Assembly: GCA_039000515.1 (NCBI GenBank)
Contig: JBCFYV010009882.1
Coordinates: forward strand, 107,402,821 to 107,466,820
Reading direction: 5' to 3'
Length of the DNA stretch: 64,000 nt
Origin: Timema cristinae
Taxonomy: Eukaryota; Arthropoda; Insecta; Phasmatodea; Timematidae
The notes beneath the pieces were generated by a model. That model worked only from the letters and a program-made list of their open reading frames with translations. It had not been told where the DNA came from and did no database searches. The number at the start of each line of letters is the position of its first letter. The first letter of the stretch is position 1. Of this stretch, positions 32,751-43,712 are shown in pieces. The position numbers and the translations under genes were made by a program.

Positions 32751-33130
32751 TGAGAAAAAGGGGTCAAAAACAAGTTATTTGAAAATCAATTCACCGAAAG
32801 TAATTTTGTTGAAAATCGAGTTTTCGAACCATCAATTTTCCGAACGATATGTTTGTCAAAACTACATTTTTTGAAAATCAATTGCCTGAAAATCAATTGT
32901 TTGACCCCCAAATAATCGAAAATGAATTTTTTGAACAATTTTTTGAAGTATCAATTTTGCGAACTGCAAATTGATTTTTTTTCTTCAGAAAATCAATTTA
33001 GCGAACTGCGATTTTTCTGGAAGCTATTTTATCGAGAACTATTTTTTCGAAAATATCTATTGAAAAAACTATCGAAAAATGCTATCGTAAAACACATTTT
33101 TCAAAAATATATAAATAGAAATTTTAAACT
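32751..33130. repeat. Degenerate ~20-bp repeat (GAAAATCAATTTTCCGAA-like)
   Basis: Many imperfect copies of a motif alternating GAAAATCAATT and TTCGAA/TTTTTTGAA are spread across 380 bp in both orientations. This self-complementary simple repeat lies at the start of the large Unc-119 intron. Confidence 0.65.
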
Positions 33131-33559
33131 TTAAAAAAAATATTAAAACAAGATTTCACTTAAATATGTTCTATAATTTTATATCTATTGATTATTTACT
33201 TTAATAGCTATCAATATTACTAACACTTTCAAAATAACTATCGTAAAACAAGTTTTCTCAAAATAAATTTTTCATAATTTTTTTTTTTAATCTATGAATG
33301 CACAAACCCTTTTAAAACACTAAACAAAATAATCAAAATTATGTTTTATACTTCAACACATCACAACTTAGCAAATTGAAATAAATTTATTGTTATTTTT
33401 GTTGGGTATTTATTTGAATGTTAATATTTTTTATGACTGCAAGAAAAATTTTTTAAAAAAATTTCAAGGTATTAAATTTCATTAAAAACTAGTCTTTACA
33501 CTAGACTAGTATTAGTACCCAATGTTGCGTGAAACTGTTCAAAAATAGTCACACACGTT

Positions 33560-34343
33560 TCCATGTTGGGCCCACCCAGCAACAATTCGTTTCAACCTTC
33601 CCATACTGTTTCGGTATTTCTTAGGTTGACGATGAGGTTGCTACACACTGCTCAATTCTGCTGAGACAAATTTCCAAATACTGGGATTGCTTGCAGAGAT
33701 ATGTTGTTGGAACCATCTGTGCCATCCTTCTATATTGTTGTTTGTCTTGGGTAGCCCTGAAGAACACTATCATGGCAGTTCCAAATTTGGTGTGCATGAA
33801 TTTGAGGGCGGCGGCCCAAACGACAATATGGATGACAAATCAACATATCTTCAAAATAATCTATAATAGGTTGTGCTTCTTGGGGCAATACATTGCTATT
33901 GCCCAAGGAATCAAATGGGCCCACAACTTCTTCAGTAGGAACAAATGCAAGAGCGGGTAACATGCGAAGCGTTATTGAAAAATCGGCATCATTCTCATAG
34001 CGTTGTTTCAAACAAATTGTTTGAATTCTATGATAAATACACAGGTAAAAGTGTAATATACAGCCACGATGATTTGTAAGAGGATACTCATCTTTAACTG
34101 CATTTATCATTGACATCTCAAAGTCATTCATAAAGGTCTGTGGGTTAGAAGCTGGCTCTAGCTCCTTCACCTTTCTTAAAAGATGAGAGTAAGTTCCTTG
34201 TCTCTTGTCCACTAGAAGTTCACATACAGGTGGAACGGAGTTATTTGCTTCAAATCCGTGAATAGTATACAACTGCTCAAATAGGGGTGGAACAGTCTTG
34301 AAGGTGCCGCCAGTATACCAATGCTCAGAACGTCCAAGAAGCT
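33560..34343 (-). pseudogene. Mutator-like (MULE) transposase fragment
   Basis: The - strand encodes WYTGGTFKTVPPLFEQLYTI then a long open block (34272-33730), with MNDFEMSMINAVKDEYPLTN (a catalytic Asp), GCILHFYLCIYHRIQ and RMLPALAFVPTEEV, and, after a stop, NNNIEGWHRWFQQHI. This is the MULE transposase domain found with FLYWCH-type proteins in insects. It lies inside an Unc-119 intron on the opposite strand. The N-terminal zinc finger is absent, and stops and a frameshift are present, so it is a relic. Confidence 0.8.
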
Positions 34344-34750
34344 GTAAGATATTTTACATACAGTTTATTGAAAAAAAATACCTTCGTTCATGACTTTTTA
34401 AATATATGAGAGGGGTCCAAAACAGTATCATTGCAAGTAGGCTAGTGTTTAAACAATGACAAAAAAGTTATATGAATGGCCACTAGTCACCATTCACAGC
34501 ACTTAATTGTCTTTAAGGGTGCTCTAAGTTCCTACAAAAATAACTTCAAATAGTTTACTAGAGTCATTAAATATTCATAAATTTTCTTTGATTCAGGCAG
34601 TTAGGGCCCTCTTAAACCTCCTCTCCTTTAATTCCCACTACAGCCTTAATTTTTTGACCTCACACCGCCCCAAAGTAAATTTCTGGGTGTGCCACTGTCA
34701 TTACCAATAAAATAATACTAATGTAGTAGAATTTTTTCAATGTTATTGTA

Positions 34751-34753
<3 letters not shown>

Positions 34754-34793
<40 letters not shown>
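34754..34793. repeat. (AT)n microsatellite
   Basis: About 20 uninterrupted AT units. Confidence 0.95.
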
Positions 34794-34796
<3 letters not shown>

Positions 34797-35600
34797 AAAA
34801 AAAGTTTATTTCAACCAGAATCCCACTATATGTGTTGTGTAATCAATCTCACCAGCAGCTAGAGAAACAAAAAAGGCTCACTGCAAAGCCACAAAGCTGG
34901 GACAAGTGTCAGGGCGAATAATGTTTATCATCTTTGACCCATACCTAGCTGATAGCAGCTGTCAGTAACACTACACGAGCAAAACACGTCCCGGCCAAGA
35001 TAAGTTTCACAGGAACCACTAACATAAACCTCTCCCTTTGAAAGCCCTTGGCGTCTGAGTTTAGTTATGTCGAGTACAAGGGTCCGTCATTAAAAAAAGT
35101 ACAGTTATAATTTGTTGATTTAAACTGACTTGAATGTGTGACAATTATTTGAGGGATACCGGCACCCTTAAGAATGAACAACAGGCTCGGTTGTTGCGTG
35201 CCCAGCACAGTATTTCCGTAAAATGTTTGCAATGTTTATGCCTTTCTATTGCATGCATATATAGACAACAGTAAATTGGACATCTATTAAATTTCCTTCA
35301 TTGTAAGGTACATTCATTTATTTATTTCCAACACTTAACCAATCGATCACTACATTTACAAATTATTTCAATTACCAGTGTGTCTAGTCTTAAAATCATA
35401 ATGCACAAAAATTATTTAAGCATATATGCCAGCATTTAACCTCTCAAAACAGTTAAGAGATGCAAAAATATAATACACAATGAAACACATATGTAAACTT
35501 TGTACACAAATTTGGTAATAACTTATAAATCAAAACTTAGTTTCACACTTGATGTCACTACAATTATAGATGCATGTTTCACTTGTCACTTTTAATTAGC

Positions 35601-35693
<93 letters not shown>

Positions 35694-35717
35694 ATCATCA
35701 TCATCATCATCATCATC
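35601..35717. repeat. (ATT)n-(ATC)n compound microsatellite
   Basis: About thirteen TAT/TTA units pass directly into about twenty-five ATC units with one slip. It lies immediately 5' of the LINE that starts near 35721. Confidence 0.95.
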
Positions 35718-35849
35718 CAGTTCAGTTGGCGCTTGCCATGAGTGGACGTGTTTTTACTAAGCTCCGCAAGTGACCTCATTCCGTGTGCTGAGTGTTGTGT
35801 TGTGTGTGAGTTTGCCTTTCCTTAGGCCTGGTAAGTTGATTTATTCAAT

Positions 35850-36940
35850 ATGCCGGGCAGTGAGGACAATTGTGCTAAATGCTCCCGTGTGCATTCTTTG
35901 GCCGACAAAGATTCATTTTGTGTTCTGGCCCTTGTAAAGCAAGGTTTCATCTTGATTGCCTCAAAATTAATGATGCAGAATATGAGTTTTTTTTAAATGA
36001 AAAGTGGGGTTTCTACTTTTGAGTGGGACCCATGTACTAAAAAGGCTAAAGCTTCGTTTGGGAACAACACCCTAACAGCGTGGCCGCAGAAGCCGCCTCA
36101 GGTAAAGAAGTCTTTTGAGGAGCTACTCAGAGCTCAATCTGCTGATCGGGAAGCAGTTACGATACAGCTGTTAAATTCTCTGATTAGCATGGTCTACGAT
36201 CTGTCTACTCAGGTAAAAGATCTGAGCAGCGATAACGCTGTGCTTGAGTGCCAAATTTCGGAGCTTTCAGCTTCCAGGTCCCCAGTTTGCTTGGTTTCAG
36301 TTGAAACTCAATGCTCCTTATCTTTGCAATCTTCTAAGCCAATTGAATCGTTCGCATCTACATCTCACTTATCTAATTCACTGAAATCACCCAAAAAAAC
36401 ATTTAGCCAAGCTTTAAATACTAATAAAAAAAGCTCTGTTGTCGACTCTAAGGCTGTTGTGCAATCACCAGCTGGGTCACAGTCTGCGTCATTAAGCGCT
36501 GATGACGGTTTTACTGTGGTGTCACGTCGTAAAAACAATTCAGCGAATTCCAACGTGTGCGAGGATCCGCCGATTCAGCTCTCGTGTGCCAGAAAGTTGC
36601 TGGCCTGTAATAAGACAGCCACCGACCTACAAACAGTGGACAAAGTTTTCAAAAAAAATCTCTATTCGTTACTAGTTTTTCTCCTGAAGTATCTTCCCTG
36701 GCCATTCATTCTTATTTGTCTAAAGAACTCAATCTTGAATACCTCGTCTGTTCGAAATTGAAAACTAAATTTAACTCATATTCCTCCTTCCATATTTCTG
36801 TCAAAGAAAATGATTTTCCCATTACAAACAATGGTGATATTTGGCCATCTGGCTGTCTCATTGCACCTTACTATGGGAAGTTGCTGACTGAGCAGATTAT
36901 CTGTGAGGAGTCCCCTGTGTGTCTGCACTTGTAAGCTCTG
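35850..36940 (+). pseudogene. LINE ORF1 with PHD-like zinc finger, frameshifted
   Basis: From ATG 35850 the frame begins CAKCSRV, and after a frameshift near 35930 continues CSGPCKARFHLDCLKI, a Cys/His pattern as in PHD fingers. The next frame (35997-36761) has a helical/coiled-coil segment and a Ser-rich linker. After another shift near 36650-36716, KLKTKFNSYSSFHISV and WPSGCLIAPYYGKL follow, blocks I associate with the C-terminus of this ORF1 class. Such ORF1 proteins bind the element's RNA. Two frameshifts make it non-functional. Confidence 0.7.
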
Positions 36941-37037
36941 CTGTTGCATCTGACCTTGGTTCTCAAGAGGATTCAACTCGAACCCCACTCGTGAACATAG
37001 ATGGAGGTCTGGAGGCTACTTCCCAACCTATCTTGCA

Positions 37038-37853
37038 GTGAATAGTGATATTTTATTATATTATCAAAATGTTCGAGGTCTACGAACCAAAGCAAGAGAA
37101 TTATTTACAAATATTTGTGTGAATGAGTTCTCTATTATTTGTTTAGTTGAAACTTGGCTCTCTAGTGAGTTTGTTAATGATAATTACTTTCCGCCTAACT
37201 ACAATATTTATAGATCCAATAGATTATATGATGAAGCTGCTATCTCAAGGGGTGGTGGTGTTCTCATTTCTGTCATTGATTCTATTTCTGGTGTGGCCAG
37301 GAGAACTGACCTAGAGAATAATATGGAATGTGTCTGGATTGAGATCCCAACATTTGATTGCCAAAAACTGTTAATTGGGAACATATATCTTGCTCCCCAA
37401 ATAACAGTCGAAGCATTTAAGAACTACTTTACATTTCTCTCTAAACTTAATAATTTTGGACTTTATCCCTCATATGTAAATTGGTTCAGCAGTTATTTGC
37501 ATGAAAAATCATTCACTATTAAATACTTTAGTTACTGGATTAATTATGATTATGACAGAATTCTAAACCTGTTAGGGCTCCAAACTCTCTTCTCGCGTGG
37601 ACTTTATTGTGATGCCCTTTTTGTTTTTAATATATTCAATAGCAAAATTTCTTGCAAATTTTCCCTTGACCATGTAAGCGTTCATATCCCTTCTCGGGCT
37701 TCTCGTAATCCTAAATTATTTCTTCTCAATAGCTCTTATAAGGTAAGCCCTATAGGTAGTTGTATCCATAGCGCCAATTCTAGATTTGTCGAATTTGACT
37801 TTTATCATAAAAGAAAAGCTAAACTCGGAGAGTTATTTAAGGAAATCCCTTAA
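37038..37853 (+). pseudogene. LINE ORF2, endonuclease fused to RT C-terminus by deletion
   Basis: A 271-codon frame without stops. Residues ~1-120 are the EEP endonuclease: YYQNVRGLRTKA, CLVETWLSSEF with the catalytic Glu, a RGGGVLISV strand and NIYLAPQ. It then jumps to an RT-thumb-like YPSYVNWFSSYLHEKS, then LLGLQTLFSRGLYCDALFVF and HIPSRASRNPKLF, which belong to the C-terminal end of CR1/Jockey-type ORF2. The catalytic RT core (the YADD region) and the distal endonuclease are deleted, yet the frame is kept. Probably neutral, but it stands out among otherwise stop-ridden relics. Confidence 0.8.
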
Positions 37854-38100
37854 CAATAATTTATCACTAAGAGGTTCTGACTATAATATCTAAATTTTAC
37901 AATATTCTGATTTATTTTTTGCATATTGTTAATGCTTTTAACAACTCTTAAGTTATTGGTTATTATAACTATTTTTATTACTATTATTAATTACTTTTTT
38001 TTGTAACTATTAATCAGTATATAACATTATTTAGCCATTTTTGTTTATCTTATTTTCTCGTGTAGATATATGTATTTGTATGGTACTTGTGTACTTTCAG

Positions 38101-38138
38101 TGCTGGCCTGTTGTAGGTCTTATGACTATTGGCCAGCA
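38101..38138 (+). other. 3' stem-loop of the LINE
   Basis: TGCTGGCC (38101-38108) and GGCCAGCA (38131-38138) form a perfect 8-bp stem with a 22-nt loop, about 15 bp before the (ATT)n tail. 3' hairpins recognised by the element's RT are known in several LINE clades; that role here is inferred. Confidence 0.7.
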
Positions 38139-38175
38139 CTATAATAAAGGAAATTATTATTATTATTATTATTAT

Positions 38176-38215
38176 CGTCTTACCACCCTTTCGGGATTTA
38201 ATTAGCTTATGCTCC
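38176..38215 (-). mobile_element. SINE 3'-end fragment, tail-to-tail with LINE
   Basis: On the - strand: a GCATAAGC block, CCCGAAAGGGTGGTAAGACG then ATAATAAT, i.e. the terminal hairpin block and AAT tail of family 1 SINEs. The (ATT)n tract is shared with the LINE tail. Confidence 0.55.
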
Positions 38216-38281
38216 TAATAACCAAGTACATTCTCTCGATATCTCAGAACACTAATTATATTATAAATCTGCACCTCTCAT

Positions 38282-38486
38282 ACCTGCTTTGGTGGCCACA
38301 AGGTCTAACGCATTACTCTTGTGTTAGATTAGATGGTTGAAGATGGGGAGATCGAGGTTCAATCCTGGTTGGGTGCACTAAAGGTGATTCTCCCTGATGG
38401 TTTTCCACTCTTCCTAACATATTGGTGTAATTATTACATAGGCGTATAACGTGAATGGGTAGTAAGACTTGGTGCTAAAAATTAAA
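38282..38486 (+). mobile_element. tRNA-derived SINE (family 1-like)
   Basis: Head GCTTTGGTGGCCACAAGGTC, B-box GAGGTTCAATCCTGGTTGGG, body GATTCTCCCTGATGGTTTTC and end ATAACGTGAATGGGTAGTAA. It is flanked by an exact 12-bp duplication TGCACCTCTCAT (38270-38281 and 38487-38498). Confidence 0.9.
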
Positions 38487-38975
38487 TGCACCTCTCATGT
38501 GTGCTAGTGATCAACTACTTTGTACAGGCATATGGTTCTCTCTGAAAGGTTTTAATTTCTAAATTTTAACTTTGATACAGCTTTTGGTCAGATTAACTTT
38601 GGCAAAAGTGTATATGCCTCTGCCCGACCATTGGTCCTAAAGATGCTTAATTCTGTCCATATTCCTGGCATTAATTTGCTAACGCCAGTGAACACCTCTT
38701 AGCACAGTAAGAACAACTCTCATGAGCTCGCATAAAGCCAAGTTTCACTGCACATCCTCTTTATTATGGTGTGTGTGGGTCTTCACTGTGCTATGAATAT
38801 CTCTTTCACTTTGATGTCACCTGGTATTCCAATTACAAAACTTCATCTGATCCCTATTTTAGTTTTTCCTCCGAGTTAAAGTTTAGAGCTTCTTGGCATT
38901 TTTGGGTTTTTACCATTAGATCCGATGACAATTCACTATTCATTTGTATTAATTTATACCTTACTTTTGTTTCAG

Positions 38976-39148
38976 TGTAGAATTTACTGTTGGAAGTAAG
39001 TCTGTAAGCAAATTTAGAATGATTGAAAGACATTTCTTCAGGGATAAGCTACTTAAAAGTTTTGATTTTGAATTTGGATTTTGCATTCCAAATAGCAAAA
39101 ATACTTGTGAACACATTTATGAATTTCCAACACTCGCTCCTGAGTTAG
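38976..39148 (+). CDS. unc-119: Unc-119 lipid-binding chaperone, exon
   Basis: An exon of 173 bp between TTTGTTTCAG and GAGTTAG then GTAAGT. It encodes [40 protein letters not shown] and EHIYEFPTL, the most conserved part of the family, containing strands that line the acyl-binding pocket. It starts in phase 2 and ends in phase 1. No damage is seen. Confidence 0.97.
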
Positions 39149-39500
39149 GTAAGTGAGCGCTATTTTTTGTGTAATATTAATATGAGGCTAAAATAAGCAA
39201 TTTGATCAAGTTTAACATTGCATGTGCAGTGAAATCTCCCTTAACGGACACCTCTAAATAGTGGATTCTTTTTAAAATGGACAGTTTCCCCAACAAAATA
39301 ACATTGGCATTTTTGGTGAAACAGCTTGCCAAGAACAGACTTTCTCAATTTAACAGACAAAGCCACTGTTAGAGACGCATATTAATGCATTAAAATCTCT
39401 GAATATCGGTCACAAATTGATAACACAAGTCCATATACAGTATTTTGCTGTAAGAATGTCAGGACTGCAATTTTCTCTCACAAAGTTTGAGCAGTCCTGC

Positions 39501-39650
39501 TTTCCTCCTCTAGGGACAGTTTCTAGATAGCCTATGTAGTAATGACTATGGTACTTCAAGGTCTTACTTTCCTCCTCTAGGGACAGTTTCTAGATAGCCT
39601 ATGTAGTAATGACTATGGTACTTCAAGGTCTTACTCTCCTCCCCTTGCAA
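39501..39650 (+). repeat. 67-bp tandem duplication
   Basis: The unit from TTTCCTCCTCTAGGGACAGT (39501-39567) is repeated exactly or nearly so at 39568-39634, and a third unit begins at 39635 with TCTCCTCCCC. Confidence 0.9.
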
Positions 39651-39967
39651 GCCATCAGCGGGGGTTGTCCCAGCAGTTTAATCTGTGCTCATGCACACAT
39701 ATACACACACATATATCATATTTAATTCTATTTACGTATTGTTCTGTGTATAATTAGCTACGTACAATATGTATTCAATAATTAGATTGTTGTGGTTAAT
39801 ATAGATTAAACTGTGTTAAAGTGCACTGATTTTTTTTAAATCAATATTTTTCAAAATAATAGACACTTCTTAACAACAGAATTTTTTTGATCCAGGAAGG
39901 TATCCGCTATTAAGAGATTTCACTTTATCCTGCTGTGGGAAAAGGCTCAGAACACTCCCACAGTAAA

Positions 39968-40190
39968 AGACGGTGGTGGTCTAACAGTTAACATGGTTGT
40001 TTGGAAACTAAGCTAAATACAATTTGATGGTTGGCGCATGATTCCTCTGGGCACTGTTCCTTGGTTTTTCCATGGTAAAACCATGTCCTCCTATCTTATA
40101 ATTATTTGCCCATGTCTTTTATGGGAACTTATAGAAGCAAACTCGAGATTGCACTTACCAAAAAACAGTTGGTGATTGAGGGCTAATGGA
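39968..40190 (+). mobile_element. Degenerate SINE-like sequence
   Basis: GGTGGTGGTCTAACAGTTAA recalls the A-box region, and TGATTCCTCTGGGCACTG with GGTTTTTCCATGG recalls the B-box and body of family 1 SINEs. Much decayed, with no clear ends. Confidence 0.35.
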
Positions 40191-40294
40191 ATTGTAACAA
40201 ACCCAAAGTAAGTTGCACTTCCTCATAGATAAAAATAATAGAGAGAGGTCTGAATATTTAAGACTATCATTCCTTATTCTCCAACAAAAAGGTT

Positions 40295-40345
40295 ACACAC
40301 ACACGCACACACACCCACACACCCACACACCCACACACACACACA
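40295..40345. repeat. (AC)n/(ACCC)n microsatellite
   Basis: AC units alternating with ACCC units, directly 5' of the LINE ORF1 fragment. Confidence 0.9.
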
Positions 40346-40470
40346 TTGTTGAGCAGGAAGGACTCTGAAATGGCTATGCGAAGTATAGCTTTGACGCCGA
40401 AGTCGACGATGTTGATGAGGAGCGGCGGAAAACGGAAAGAGTGAACCCGGTCTCGGTGGAAACAAAGAAG

Positions 40471-40506
<36 letters not shown>

Positions 40507-40745
40507 AACAGCGTGATGACTCGACAGAGTCTCAGCACACAAACGAACTTGTGGAAAACCGAGCTCCTGGCTTAAAGGAAGTGCGAAAAAAGGTTAGAAA
40601 GAAGCAACTCAAGAAGCAGCGGGCATCGTTGATAGTATTATCTAACACACTGGTGATCCGAGCTAATGAAGGCAAATCTTATGCTGACATTCTCCGGAAA
40701 GTCAAGCAAGATGTCTCTCCGAGGAAAAGATCGGAGATAGCATCC
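40346..40745 (+). pseudogene. Fragment of a LINE gag-like ORF1 (R1/I-type) with A32 run
   Basis: The + strand encodes a basic region that includes a 32-A tract (Lys codons, 40473-40504), then [20 protein letters not shown], the conserved pre-zinc-knuckle block of gag-like ORF1 proteins in R1/I/LOA-type LINEs. The CCHC knuckles are missing, because the sequence runs into microsatellites at 40746. It is bordered on both sides by microsatellite DNA. Confidence 0.7.
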
Positions 40746-40955
<210 letters not shown>

Positions 40956-41819
40956 TATTAAGAACAGGAAGCTGAAGGATGTTCTTGTTGGAACAGTGGA
41001 TACTGCTCCAACTAGTCTTCCTTTCATTTAAAATATATCCCTCCAATCAAAGTATCTTAGTAAAGTTGTGAGATTTTAATTAAAGCTTTGATAAACTGGG
41101 TAGTTAATCTGTCACTCTTGTATGTTAGACATTTTGGGAAAGCATTTATAACCAACCTATGCCTTACACTCTATCACCAAGTTTATCCATGCGCACTCTA
41201 AGCAAGTGTCTGTCCACAAGTTTGTATTACCAATGTATTTATAGTATCTTAATAAAGTACCTCATAAGTCAGAACTTGTTTTTCTATCTGGGTTTAAAAT
41301 ACCTAGATGTGTCCAGAGTTGTACTCTGACCTATAATTATGGTAAGTCCTGAGCATTTGGAGGATTCTCAAAAAGTTGAATATGCCATTCAACTGCTGTC
41401 ATTCTTCCCAAATGTATTTTAACAGTTGGCACCATACATTATGTTTGAGCTTGGCATTCATTGTCGTCATTAGATGCTTAGTTTCATGAAGCTTAGTACA
41501 AACTCCTATGACATTAAACTATGGCCATTGTTACTTACCAGTAATGGAGTCCATGTGATGTAAGAATGTTCTTTAGTTTCTGTATTATGCTTGTCGATGT
41601 AGACTTAACACGTCAAGTTTCAGGCCAATTACTTTTAACAGTGTCTTTAGTACTTGTTGGGGTTATTCACATCATGCCAATGCATGTTTACGATTATTTG
41701 CATCAGACCAATTAAAATGCATGTTTATGGTTATTCATCAGACCAATTAAAACACATACTTACAAGCATTAAAAAAGGTTTTTCGCTTGTATTAAATCTT
41801 CCATGTCAATATGTAGACA

Positions 41820-42064
41820 TTCGCTTTGGTGGCGGAGTTGACTAACACGCTAGTTTCGTGCTTAGCTAGACTGCCGGGGATGGGGAGATCGAGGTTCGAA
41901 TCTTGGTCGGGTGAATTGGGGGTGGTTTTTCCTAAATGGTTTTCCACTTTCCATCCTCGCAAATGGGGGTTCATTTCCTCTAAAATTTAACCCTCGCAAT
42001 TCCTAATCCATTAGTATAATTAGTACTTAAGCCTATAACCCGAACAGGTAGTAAGACACGTTGC
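41820..42064 (+). mobile_element. tRNA-derived SINE (family 1-like)
   Basis: Head TTCGCTTTGGTGGCGGAGTT, B-box GAGGTTCGAATCTTGGTCGG, body GGTTTTTCCTAAATGGTTTT and end ATAACCCGAACAGGTAGTAA. It is flanked by an exact 10-bp duplication TATGTAGACA (41810-41819 and 42065-42074). It lacks a long AAT tail. Confidence 0.9.
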
Positions 42065-43249
42065 TATGTAGACACCCACACATCATGTGGACTTGGACAC
42101 GTTTTATCATAGCTTAACAGTAGTAAAAACCACTGAAGTAGGTCTGTGGGATTTTTCTCCCAAAAAAAAAGACTGTGTAGAAGCTGAAGTGCCAAGAGAA
42201 TGTGTTAGTGTAGAATCTGTGTTTCCTAAAACAGCGGACTTGACAATCCCAAGTCCATGTAATAATCCATTTTATTGGGAAATTGTACCTGTCTTGCATC
42301 CTTAAGGGACAGGGGGAGGACATACAAAATAACAACAAAAATAAACCAGAAAATTACAGAGTGACCCCCATATATGACCAATGTACTATATATATATGCT
42401 ATGGCATTAGCTTTTCCTAGCTTTATTTCAGATTCAGTGAGCATTTCTTATTGCAATTTCTTGTGTCACACTGCACTAAACTATTACACAGTAACCGATT
42501 TGTTAATTTCCAAAATTATGTTTGGTCATTTATCCCGAAATGGCAAATACTCCATGATGAAATCACTGAGCTGATGGAGCATCCCTTTACCAGAAGTTGA
42601 AAGTTTGTACAATTGTGTTTGGCTGCAAAATATTTATTTGAAATGTTGACTCAATTGCCAAATGATTTTAAATGTATTTTTATTGATCCCAAAAAACATG
42701 ATTGGGCACATATTTTTATCAACAACAATACCATTATCTTTGAAATTGTTTTCTAACCTCTTTACATTGTTGTTCATCTATGAAGATGGATGGTTCTGAA
42801 TTCTGCTAAATTTATAAAAATGTTACGACAAAAATCTTTGTTTAGTAGCACGGCGTGGGGTAAGTTAAACTAAAACCACCCTTGCCAAACTGTAGTATCC
42901 TTAACCCCTAATTTTGAACTAAGTCACAGGTTGGACCTAAGCTGTGTTATTTTGAAATGTTTTCATTCTAATGTTATTATGAAATGCAGTTTACTCTTTA
43001 GCTGCCGAGTTTTAAATCGGACATCATTAAAAAAGTGATGACATTTCAAAGAATTGAGCCAAGGAGATAAAAATGTGCAGTGTACAAATGATGTAAACCA
43101 GGAGAAACACTTTTATTGAACTGAGTGCACTGCTTAAAATGATTGTATTGGCACATTTGGCTAAAAGTCTTCCATGTGCTTGCAACCAAGATAATTGTAC
43201 AGAAAATTACAGAAATTCTAGAAGTACCAACGTGATGTTTTGAATGTTA

Positions 43250-43345
43250 GCATATAAGTTACCTAACTTAGTTGGTAGTGTGTCTTTCTACAGGCTCAGA
43301 AGTCCTAAATTTGATTCTTGGTCTATTCTAGATTTTTAACTTCAT
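43250..43345 (+). mobile_element. Possible SINE head relic
   Basis: TAGTTGGTAGTGTGT (A-box-like) and AAATTTGATTCTTGGTC (decayed B-box) at tRNA-like spacing; nothing else is conserved. Confidence 0.3.
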
Positions 43346-43480
43346 CACAGTAAAATACTACTGGTTAATTCAAAAATAGAAATATTGTCCTTTATTTATT
43401 TTGATACATTTTTTAGAAATATAATTATGGTTGGTGTAGAGTTTTCACCATCCAGTAATAATTAGCTTTTGAGTCATTTT

Positions 43481-43712
43481 TTTAAATAAGTATATTTGAG
43501 TAATCTGCCTAGCCCAAACTGTTTTTTTAGAAAAGTAGTTTAAAATAAAAACCTCCGTATAATGATACAATTTCTAAATTAATAAACTAAATTTTTTTAA
43601 ATAAGTATATTTGAGTAATATGCCTAGCCCAAACTATTGTTTTTTTAGAAAAGTAGTTTAAAATAAAAACCTCCATATAATGATACAATTTCTAAATCAA
43701 TAAACTAATTTC
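43481..43712 (+). repeat. 115-bp tandem duplication
   Basis: 43481-43595 and 43596-43712 are near-identical, starting TTTAAATAAGTATATTTGAG, differing by a few substitutions and a small indel. Confidence 0.92.

Larger units (their letters stand above)
35721..38175 (+). mobile_element. Non-LTR retrotransposon (CR1/Jockey-like), internally deleted
   Basis: A short 5' leader, an ORF1 with a PHD-like finger (from 35850), an ORF2 with an apurinic-type endonuclease joined to the C-terminal end of the RT protein (37038-37853), a 3' hairpin (38101-38138) and an (ATT)n tail. Most of the RT domain is deleted. It lies in an Unc-119 intron, same orientation as the gene. Confidence 0.8.
32480..38975 (+). 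other. Unc-119 intron (6496 bp)
   Basis: GTAAGT donor and TTTGTTTCAG acceptor. It holds the MULE relic, AT and ATC microsatellites, a collapsed LINE and two SINEs. The interval 34795-35600 within it has no recognisable feature apart from a moderately GC-rich patch near 34840-35060. Confidence 0.85.

Noticed and set aside
34650..34700. Possible transposon end (CAGTGGCACACCCAGAA on the - strand)
   Set aside because: A matching opposite end and target duplication were not found.
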